From positions 3,336 to 36,016 of the forward strand of contig MFVV01000033.1 in NCBI GenBank assembly GCA_001786225.1: 32,681 bases of DNA, given 5' to 3'. The translations under genes were made by a program, and so were the position numbers. The stretch is from Candidatus Nomurabacteria bacterium RIFCSPLOWO2_12_FULL_46_14. GTDB taxonomy: Bacteria; Patescibacteriota; Minisyncoccia; Phycocordibacterales; UBA9973. Under the pieces are notes generated by a model, which searched no databases, was not told where the DNA came from, and saw nothing but the letters and a program-made list of their open reading frames with translations. Shown here in pieces: positions 27,128 through 32,681 of the stretch (its first letter is position 1; each line of letters begins with the position of its first letter).

Positions 27128-27776
27128 GGCTGGAACTTTGTTCCAGCTGTATCTTCCCTTCTAATTCTCCGGGGTTGAAAACTTTGTAAAAAACCTCCAC
27201 TACCGCCTCCGTGTCCAGCTGTTTAGAATTGATGCCGCAACGAGAGAGCCCTTGCTGGATGACGCTGACTCTCTGCTCCAGTTGGGACCTTTTTTCTTCA
27301 AAATTCAATTGCTCCGCCGCCAGTCTCTCCTTCTTGTTTTTTCGGCTGAAAATATTGTCCAGAATATTACTTCCACCTCCGAGTCGGGTGTGAGTATAGG
27401 GCACGACGATAAAAAAGCTTTTGGTCATAATGTTGACGCTCTCCGTAAAACTGCGGATGAACTCCATATATTCCGCCGTCTGAAGCTTGAGCAGGGGTTC
27501 GCTCTGGACCTTCATCCGGTTCTCCAGGAGGAGGAGATACGGCCGGATATCCAGCCGCCGGGACTGCACGGATATCTGAATGGGGAAATCCAAAGTGTTC
27601 AGAAAGCTCTGAAATTGCAAAATCGTGGCGTTCTGCTCGTCACCCGATTTCAGCGATAGATTAACGGAATTGGCGAGAACAATCGCCCGGAGCTCGCCGT
27701 CTTTGAGCGCGATTATACCATCGCGGACTTCCTTGATGGGGACGAACTCTTGAGTTGCTTTTGCGTTTAAGACCAT
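27117..27776 (-). CDS. Stand-alone VirB4/TraC N-terminal-domain-like protein, 219 aa
   Basis: From the ATG at 27774-27776 the protein reads VLNAKATQEFVPIKEVRDGI, then 'LKDGELRAIVLANSVNLSLK', 'FQSFLNTLDFPIQISVQSRR' and 'RPYLLLLENRMKVQSEPLLK'. This is the pattern of the N-terminal region of TraC/VirB4 ATPases in conjugation systems. No Walker motif follows; instead there is a charged helical C-terminus. It may be a structural or adaptor subunit between PrgI and the ATPase. The frame is open to 27821, but that start would overlap prgI and adds an atypical leader. The last codons form a perfect hairpin (GCTGGAAC-AAA-GTTCCAGC). Confidence 0.75.
   Translation of the reverse strand: MVLNAKATQEFVPIKEVRDGIIALKDGELRAIVLANSVNLSLKSGDEQNATILQFQSFLNTLDFPIQISVQSRRLDIRPYLLLLENRMKVQSEPLLKLQTAEYMEFIRSFTESVNIMTKSFFIVVPYTHTRLGGGSNILDNIFSRKNKKERLAAEQLNFEEKRSQLEQRVSVIQQGLSRCGINSKQLDTEAVVEVFYKVFNPGELEGKIQLEQSSSQTL
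27129..27147. repeat. Perfect palindrome in the last codons of the VirB4 N-domain-like gene
   Basis: GCTGGAAC-TTT-GTTCCAGC on the plus strand, 8-bp arms with a 3-nt loop. It encodes the EQSSSQ tail. It could be a transcription or mRNA 3' structure, or another inserted palindrome. Confidence 0.6.
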
Positions 27777-27780
27777 AAAA

Positions 27781-28215
27781 TTATTTATTATCAGTTTTTT
27801 GTTTCTGTAAATCCAGTACATCCAAACTCCAGGCCAGGTCGCGCAACCGGCTTTGGCCCAGTCTCATCGGACTCTCGCTTAGGGCCGCAATTTTAGACAT
27901 TTCCGCCTGGGTAGCCACCTGTTTCATTTTTTTAACCTTTCTTCTCTGCCAGATGTATAATTTTTTGCCCAAGAAATATTTAAAGCCGGCCTCCAGCATA
28001 TTAATAAAGGGCTTGTTGTTCGGGCGGTAAAAGGTCAGAGCCAGAGTCAAGCCAGCAATGATGGCTATCGGCAGTATGCCCAACATCAACCCCAGTAATT
28101 TATAGAGGGTGAAGGACATCCCCGCTCCGCCGGCCAGATAAGCGAATTGCCGGAAGGTAAACGGCCCAAAAATCTTGTCTTCTATGTCCAAAAATTGTGG
28201 AACCTTGAATTGCAT
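27781..28215 (-). CDS. PrgI family (VirB3-like) membrane protein, 144 aa
   Basis: The PrgI family start is clear: QFKVPQFLDIEDKIFGPFTF, then 'RQFAYLAGGAGMSFTLYKLL' (about residues 22-43) and 'LGILPIAIIAGLTLALTFYR' (about 46-64) as two membrane helices. A conserved 'NKPFINMLEAGFKYFLGKKL' stretch follows, then 'YIWQRRK'. PrgI/VirB3 proteins sit in the inner membrane next to VirB4. The C-terminal tail of about 45 residues is polar. Spacing to the next gene is 4 nt if that gene starts at 27776. Confidence 0.9.
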   Translation of the reverse strand: MQFKVPQFLDIEDKIFGPFTFRQFAYLAGGAGMSFTLYKLLGLMLGILPIAIIAGLTLALTFYRPNNKPFINMLEAGFKYFLGKKLYIWQRRKVKKMKQVATQAEMSKIAALSESPMRLGQSRLRDLAWSLDVLDLQKQKTDNK

Positions 28216-28226
28216 CCCGTTAAAGC

Positions 28227-28499
28227 TTAATTAGAATCTTCTTTTAAAATCCCCTGCGCGATATATTTCTTTATAAGCGACTGATATGGCATATCTATTT
28301 CATTTGCACGCTCTTTTACTCTGGCCAATATATGTGACGGCAGGCGCAGAGAAATAGGCTGGGAGGAGGGTTTTAGAGTCGGAAATGAAATTCTCTTAAA
28401 ATCGGAAGGTTCGAAGTTCTTGGCAAGATTAAACTTTCCCCAGAAATCCCGTTCTTTGTTTTCGTCTTTAAACTTTTGAATTTTTATTTTTTTCCTCAT
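28227..28499 (-). CDS. brnA: BrnA/CopG-type antitoxin, 90 aa
   Basis: The N-terminal half binds the toxin: 'KIQKFKDENKERDFWGKFNL', the 'F-x-x-E-x-E-R-x-F-W' pattern of CopG-type antitoxins paired with BrnT. The C-terminal half is a ribbon-helix-helix domain ('QPISLRLPSHILARVKERAN' and 'MPYQSLIKKYI'), which binds the operon promoter. It overlaps the toxin gene by 32 nt, toxin first, as in known brnTA operons. The start is at the ATG at 28499. Confidence 0.85.
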   Translation of the reverse strand: MRKKIKIQKFKDENKERDFWGKFNLAKNFEPSDFKRISFPTLKPSSQPISLRLPSHILARVKERANEIDMPYQSLIKKYIAQGILKEDSN

Positions 28500-28806
28500 A
28501 TAATTTATATTCTTTTTGGTTTAGGTCTCTAGCCGAGATGATTCTTACTTTATCTTTCCGAATCGTAAACACTAAGAATAAGAGCCGCTTCTTCTTCGTT
28601 CGACCAATCAAAAGATAGCGTTTTTCTTTTCCGGAATGAAGAGCATCCTTCAATATTTTTTTATTATAATCAAAGAAAACTTCTTCACATTCCTCATCTT
28701 TTACTTTATGCTTCTGATTTTTGCCTTTATTCCCGGAATCCCACTCAAAGCCCGTAAGTTTTTCGAAGTTTTTCCCTGTTTCTATTGTAGCGTCAGACAT
28801 ATACAT
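28468..28806 (-). CDS. brnT: BrnT family toxin, about 112 aa
   Basis: BrnT toxins have a RelE-like RNase fold and inhibit translation. The family pattern is 'FEWDSGNKGKNQKHKVKDEE', then 'EVFFDYNKKI', 'KEKRYLLIGRTKKKRLLFLV', 'KVRIISARDLNQKEYKLYEE'. BrnT proteins normally have 'FEWD-x-K-x-x-x-N-x-x-K-H' and 'R-I-I-S-A-R', both present. The C-terminal Arg and His positions are kept, so it looks intact. The N-terminus carries about 20 extra residues before FEWD. A TTG at 28812 and ATGs at 28806 and 28800 are possible starts; I took 28806. Confidence 0.82.
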   Translation of the reverse strand: MYMSDATIETGKNFEKLTGFEWDSGNKGKNQKHKVKDEECEEVFFDYNKKILKDALHSGKEKRYLLIGRTKKKRLLFLVFTIRKDKVRIISARDLNQKEYKLYEEKNKNSKV

Positions 28807-28812
28807 TGTCAA
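28784..28812 (-). promoter_or_regulatory. Consensus-like promoter within the 5' end of brnT
   Basis: Minus strand TTGACA (28812-28807), a 17-nt spacer, TACAAT (28789-28784). The match is excellent, but transcription would begin inside brnT after its ATG codons. It may serve brnA, act as the operator region, or be chance. A second TAGAAT (28830-28825) lies 18 nt before the ATG at 28806. Confidence 0.45.
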
Positions 28813-28822
28813 GCAGTTTACA

Positions 28823-29734
28823 TTATTCTATTGGTTCTCGGTAAGGATCGACTTTTGGTTTTTCTTTCGTGCTAGGCGGTAGCGGCGCGCTGGTGGGGGT
28901 CAGATTTTCCAATGTGTGTTCGGTTTTCTTAGTCTCCGTTTTTGTCGGCTCGGTGAATTTTCTGGCAAGCTCCGGGTAAACTGGTCCGGCCAACAATTCT
29001 TGGTCGTCCAAGACCGGGTCGGTCAAAACCTCTATCCCGGCTCGCTTTAAGACTTCATGCTCTTCTCGTTCTAAATTCACAGGTTTATCCAAGTTATAGC
29101 GAATGAGCATTTTTGCTCGGATATCCTTAAGTATTTTCTCGTTCACTTCGCCAGCTAATGCTGTTACTTTTTCTTCCGGCAAATCCAGACTTGCTTTAAG
29201 CACACCTTCAAACTTGTGTGGCGGAATAATATCCAGTATGACTTGAGTCATGGCTGTTTCCAATTCTCCCAATTGCGCCGTGGTCAGTTTGTGTGTTGTG
29301 GCAATAGCATACAATTTAGCTTGAAAATTTGAAGCTAGAATGGCGTTTTGCACCTCCGGAGCTAATTTTCCAAAGCGTTCATCCAGACCGGTTTCCACTT
29401 CCTCTGTGTCTGGTGTATTATAAACTTTCTTCAATTTTTCTTTTATACCACTTAGTATTTCACGGTCAATATCTGTTATAATATTATCTATTCTCAAGCC
29501 GTTTATTTTTGAATGATTTATCAATCCATCTGCAAGTTCATCGGGATGAACCAAACCAAGCACTACCAAAACCACTTCTCTTTGAAGTATCTCAAGTTGT
29601 TCTGCGTTTAGTCCATTTTTCACCCCCATACTTGTTATTTTTTCCCCCAATTTAGGGTCAGCAACAATTTTCCTTATTTCAATGGGTAATTTTCTAATCT
29701 GTCTTTTAATTATTTCTTCTACTTCTGGGTCCAT
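28823..29734 (-). CDS. Duplicated helical-domain protein of the secretion operon, 303 aa
   Basis: Two related all-helical segments of about 85 residues are visible. The first (about 15-100) has 'KLPIEIRKIVADPKLGEKIT', 'NGLNAEQLEILQREVVLVVL' and 'HPDELADGLI'. The second (about 120-205) has 'KLAPEVQNAILASNFQAKLY', 'HKLTTAQLGELETAMTQVIL' and 'PPHKFEGVLK'. Spacing and hydrophobic pattern agree. A Pro/Thr/Lys-rich tail ends the protein. It has no signal peptide or membrane span, so it is cytoplasmic. I do not know its function. It starts 1 nt after the VirB6-like gene, so it is tightly linked to the secretion machinery. Confidence 0.75.
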   Translation of the reverse strand: MDPEVEEIIKRQIRKLPIEIRKIVADPKLGEKITSMGVKNGLNAEQLEILQREVVLVVLGLVHPDELADGLINHSKINGLRIDNIITDIDREILSGIKEKLKKVYNTPDTEEVETGLDERFGKLAPEVQNAILASNFQAKLYAIATTHKLTTAQLGELETAMTQVILDIIPPHKFEGVLKASLDLPEEKVTALAGEVNEKILKDIRAKMLIRYNLDKPVNLEREEHEVLKRAGIEVLTDPVLDDQELLAGPVYPELARKFTEPTKTETKKTEHTLENLTPTSAPLPPSTKEKPKVDPYREPIE

Positions 29735-29735
29735 A

Positions 29736-32048
29736 CTATTTTACTTTTTCTAATAAGTTCTCAAATTCTTCATTTTTTATAAAGTCGCTATTTCTAAGTC
29801 TTATTGCAAGCAATTCTCCCCTTACTGCCATCATATTCCACATCGGTTTAACCATGGGTTGTGCCCATTTATTCACAGCAAGCCACTGGGCCCAAGATCT
29901 CCCGTATTTTTTATAAAGTTTTATAAACCAACTATTATTTGTTGCCGCCCATAATCTCGCCGCATGAGTTTTTTGATTATTAACCCCATACAACACTTCT
30001 GCTACCCAACATGGTGCTCCACCTGCTGGTGCTCCACCTGCTGGTGCTCCACCTGCTGGTGCTCCACCTGCTGGTGCTCCACCCGTTGCCGCGAAAGCCG
30101 CCGCCGCTTGCTGTAATTGTTTCGCTTTATTTATTGATGCCTCTCTTACTCTGGTAGCGGCTATTCTGTTTGTCATAAATTTTCCCCCACCTTCCAATTG
30201 GCGAGCATAATTTTCTCTTCTTCCCAGATTTATTTTGTCAATCTGTTGTTGTATCATATCATTATATGCTTGATTGGCAGGAGTTTTAGCACGGAACACC
30301 AAACCTCTTTCTATTCTCTCCTTTTCACTTAATTCTAAACTATTAGCAATTTTTTCTTGCTCTTCAGAAAATTCTTTTCTTTGTTTTGCAAAACCACCCT
30401 CTTTGACCTTTCCAACCATAGCAGCACCACCTGCCAATCCAGTCATACCCAAAGCTTTATCGACTCCAGGCGCCCCCCTAGCATCGAAACTTTTTCCTCC
30501 CACCCATCTTGTTGCTTGCAATGCCCCCGTCCCAATTCTGCTTTTCTCTGCCCATTTTTTGAATTTTTGGTTTTCTCCAAGATTTGTGGCAACCCTCCCA
30601 ACAGTCTGTCTTCCAGCAAATGCCGCTGCACCCAGGCCTGCACCTACAGCCAGCCCACCAGCTAGTTTTACTCCTTTCATTGCCCAGGTACCTAATTCTC
30701 CAGACCCCTTCTTGGCGTAAGAAGAGGCTTTCTGTAAAAGAATCAAAAGTATGAGCGCTGGTAGCATAGTAAATACTAAAATTTCAATCGGGTGAGCCGA
30801 CGGGTGAGCGCTTATTACTTTACTATTAAATAGATCAGTCTGAGCAATCATAAAAATGAAATACATAAAAAACATAAAAATTGTCGCCATGAATGATACA
30901 GAAAGCAGGCGGTGCGACCACTCATCCCAGCCGATATACTTCACTTTTTTAAGCGCAGGCATGGCGAAAGACATAAAAGCAAAGGGGGAAAATATTATCA
31001 AAATCCAAAGTTCCACCAAGCGCACCACAAATGCCAAGCCCGCCATGAAAAATGCGTAAATGGCATACCAAAGGATCAACCCCACGGTAAGTATTATTGC
31101 CATTTTCATAGCTGCTGGTATCTCTTTTCTGAAACCAGAAAAAAGTCGCTGGGCTACGTAAGCGCCAGCGCCTATTCCAGCGCCTACCGGTCCGCCAATT
31201 AGGAAGCCACCGCCAGTGTATATAGTAAAACCCTTCAGGCTTACCCCACCCATATGCGTCCTTTCCTTTACCTTATCGAAGAAATCTTGGGTCATAAGTT
31301 TAGTAACATCAAAATTACCAACCAACCCTCCAGAAATATCCCTTTCTCCCTCGTGGGTTGCGTTATACGATGGACCCTCTTTATTGGTTGGATCTTTAGC
31401 TTTAACTTCCATTTTATTGTAAAAAATAAGCGCTAAAACATTGGACGAATCAATGACAATTTTTGTGGCAAACATGCTGAAATTGATGAGCAGAGCCATA
31501 ATGATGACCCAGATAATCATTTTTTTGCCATCATGGCCGGCCAGGCCCAGAATGATTTTAATGGCTATATAAAGCAGAATCAGGATGAAGAAAATGTTAG
31601 ACAAGTCGCGAGTTATCCGCCATGCCTGAGGCAAAAAATCTGAAGAAGAGTAAACGCTAGCCTGTAGGCCTAAATGAATCGCCACGTTAAAGAACTTTGC
31701 CACTGAGGTCAATAGGAAACTGGGAATAGAATAAAATAGCCAGTAAGTTATTTTTACCGCACAAGCGTCAAAATCTCCTTTAATAAGGGCAAGACAACTT
31801 CCTCCTACTTCTTCCTCAAAATCTGCGGGAGTATCCTCTACCGTTACTGTAGCTCCGGGTTCGCACTTAAGGCTAGTCCCTTCGCGACCGCTAACACCCG
31901 CGACATATGCACCATTCACCTTTTCACCATCGACTGTAATGGTACATGCCTGCCCCACCTGATACGCGCTCGCCTTCTCTGTCGGTCCGAAAAATCCGGT
32001 TCCAACGAGGACTACGAGTATTAAAATGTAAGGTAAAAATTTTCGCAT
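29736..32048 (-). CDS. VirB6/TrbL-like polytopic membrane protein with large C-terminal domain, 770 aa
   Basis: A signal peptide (about 1-28, ends KASAYQ) and a short extracytoplasmic domain with Cys pairs precede the membrane helices: 'FFILILLYIAIKIILGLAG', 'MIIWVIIMALLINFSMFATK', 'MAIILTVGLILWYAIYAFFM', 'LSVSFMATIFMFFMYFIFMI', 'IEILVFTMLPALILLILLQK'. This multi-span core is the TrbL/VirB6 pattern (inner-membrane channel component). A Gly/Ala-rich then charged cytoplasmic tail of about 270 residues follows, holding a GGAPA tandem repeat. It is flanked by 1-nt gaps on both sides. The VirB6 label rests on topology and operon position. Confidence 0.8.
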   Translation of the reverse strand: MRKFLPYILILVVLVGTGFFGPTEKASAYQVGQACTITVDGEKVNGAYVAGVSGREGTSLKCEPGATVTVEDTPADFEEEVGGSCLALIKGDFDACAVKITYWLFYSIPSFLLTSVAKFFNVAIHLGLQASVYSSSDFLPQAWRITRDLSNIFFILILLYIAIKIILGLAGHDGKKMIIWVIIMALLINFSMFATKIVIDSSNVLALIFYNKMEVKAKDPTNKEGPSYNATHEGERDISGGLVGNFDVTKLMTQDFFDKVKERTHMGGVSLKGFTIYTGGGFLIGGPVGAGIGAGAYVAQRLFSGFRKEIPAAMKMAIILTVGLILWYAIYAFFMAGLAFVVRLVELWILIIFSPFAFMSFAMPALKKVKYIGWDEWSHRLLSVSFMATIFMFFMYFIFMIAQTDLFNSKVISAHPSAHPIEILVFTMLPALILLILLQKASSYAKKGSGELGTWAMKGVKLAGGLAVGAGLGAAAFAGRQTVGRVATNLGENQKFKKWAEKSRIGTGALQATRWVGGKSFDARGAPGVDKALGMTGLAGGAAMVGKVKEGGFAKQRKEFSEEQEKIANSLELSEKERIERGLVFRAKTPANQAYNDMIQQQIDKINLGRRENYARQLEGGGKFMTNRIAATRVREASINKAKQLQQAAAAFAATGGAPAGGAPAGGAPAGGAPAGGAPCWVAEVLYGVNNQKTHAARLWAATNNSWFIKLYKKYGRSWAQWLAVNKWAQPMVKPMWNMMAVRGELLAIRLRNSDFIKNEEFENLLEKVK
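30013..30084. repeat. 15-bp tandem repeat encoding GGAPA units
   Basis: Four perfect copies of GGTGCTCCACCTGCT plus a partial fifth, in frame in the cytoplasmic tail of the VirB6-like protein. Copy-number change would alter the linker length without a frameshift. Confidence 0.9.
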
Positions 32049-32049
32049 A

Positions 32050-32681
32050 TTATTGCTGTATATTCACGGTTATCGTATCCGTAGCATTGCCGCCGGTTTT
32101 ATCCGCCTTCTGCCAGCAGGTTAGAGAGAAAACCTTCGGACTTTCCGGAGAAGGATAGTATGGATGCGAGGGAGGTATGGTGTTGTTGATGCCAGAAGTC
32201 TCAACTCCGCCCGCGAAAGGCGAAGAGAATTCGCAGATGGTGGCATTGGTTGAGGTCCAGGCATAAGTAAGAGTGGAACCGCTGGGGACGGTTACGCTCG
32301 GGCCATCCAAGCCATTAATTTTCAGGTCCACACTAGCCGGGAGATTCTCCGGTGGTGTTCCACCTGGCGGGGTCTCCGTATTGTCCTCCTCCTCTTCGCA
32401 GCCTTCCAGTTTTTCGCCAAAATATTCAAAATCACACTGGTCATCTTCCGGCGGTTGATTCACGCTACTCTTTAAGGCTGTTAATCCTTTGTCAAAAAAG
32501 TGGTTGAGCAACGCGTCGAATATTGCCGCGATGTTGTTGCCAAGTGCCGCGCCCAATTCGGCCTGGGAGAATTTGGAGCCAAGCGCTCGGGTGATTTGGC
32601 TGGCGGCCACATAACCCGGTGTGGTGTTTACAAGTCCTCCCGGGCAAGTGTTTTCTTCCGCCCACACCGCGTAGGCCGCCG
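32050..32681 (-). CDS. Large secreted protein of the secretion operon, C-terminal part (5' end beyond window)
   Basis: The frame is open to the right edge; the GTG at 32665-32667 reads as an internal Val (AYAVWAEENTCPGGLVNTTPG), so the protein continues upstream. Visible parts: 'CPGGLVNTTPGYVAASQITR', 'AALGNNIAAIFDALLNHFFD' (a helical region I recall from CPR secretion-operon proteins), an acidic Cys-containing linker (EKLEGCEEEEDNTE), and a C-terminal Ig/PKD-like domain with 'GPSVTVPSGSTLTYAWTSTN' and 'PKVFSLTCWQKADKTGGNAT'. The Ser/Thr/Cys-rich domain suggests an extracytoplasmic location. It starts the visible part of the operon and lies 1 nt from the VirB6-like gene. Confidence 0.7.
   Translation of the reverse strand, partial: AAYAVWAEENTCPGGLVNTTPGYVAASQITRALGSKFSQAELGAALGNNIAAIFDALLNHFFDKGLTALKSSVNQPPEDDQCDFEYFGEKLEGCEEEEDNTETPPGGTPPENLPASVDLKINGLDGPSVTVPSGSTLTYAWTSTNATICEFSSPFAGGVETSGINNTIPPSHPYYPSPESPKVFSLTCWQKADKTGGNATDTITVNIQQ

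Noticed and set aside
30013..30084. Tandem 15-mers as a CRISPR array
   Set aside because: The units are contiguous with no unique spacers and encode an in-frame peptide; no cas genes.
21908..32681. Integrative element with att sites around the secretion operon
   Set aside because: No integrase, relaxase or direct repeats at a tRNA end were seen in the window; tRNA-Lys is 20 kb away with no second 3'-end copy.

Overview
The window looks like part of a Candidatus Patescibacteria (CPR; probably Parcubacteria) genome. This is inferred from the gene content. Housekeeping genes typical of a small genome are tightly packed beside a reduced VirB4/PrgI/VirB6-type secretion operon of the CPR kind. There are many very small membrane or acidic proteins of CPR type, and almost no Shine-Dalgarno sequences. 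No rRNA is present, so the taxon is not proven.

Layout. 1-1237: membrane-anchored small proteins (a Gmad2-type protein cut by the left edge, a peptidoglycan-binding-domain protein, a Cys-rich mini-protein). 1294-1366: tRNA-Lys(UUU). 1432-5219 (minus): a short HolA-C-terminus-like protein, an ICMT-like methyltransferase, DNA polymerase I and TsaE. 5251-7514: the type IV pilus ATPase PilB and an unknown partner. 7630-8701: a putative PanA-type antitoxin with a RelE-like toxin, AT-rich and probably acquired. 8748-11224 (minus): a GT-C glycosyltransferase and a DPM1-GtrA glycosyltransferase. 11241-11399: a structured RNA resembling 6S RNA. 11510-13288: ruvB, ruvC and a tiny acidic protein. 13300-17025: divergent tyrS and a class A penicillin-binding protein. 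17045-21836: the classic origin-proximal block, with dnaN and dnaA on the minus strand and rpmH-rnpA-yidD-yidC-jag on the plus strand; the dnaA-rpmH and dnaA-dnaN spacers carry near-consensus DnaA boxes.

21908-32681 (minus) is one long operon for an envelope-spanning type IV secretion-like machine. In transcription order it encodes a large secreted Ig-like protein (cut by the right edge), a VirB6/TrbL-like membrane protein, a duplicated-helical-domain protein, a BrnT/BrnA toxin-antitoxin pair, PrgI (VirB3-like), a free-standing VirB4 N-domain-like protein, the VirB4 ATPase, a secreted Ig-like protein, a VirB2-like pilin fused to an M15/LAS-type peptidase-like domain, and a membrane-anchored propeller-like protein. 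No VirD4, relaxase or VirB8/9/10 gene is visible, so DNA transfer is not demonstrated.

Four cross-cutting patterns stand out. (1) About 13 gene starts have a TANNNT -10 box only 6-8 nt before the ATG, which predicts widespread leaderless mRNAs. (2) Short palindromes are inserted in frame inside conserved genes (polA twice, ruvB, ruvC, the propeller gene), reminiscent of palindromic elements that invade coding sequence. (3) Long perfect-arm inverted repeats fill the spacers of the rpmH-jag block. (4) Short tandem micro-repeats form the linkers of the secretion operon.
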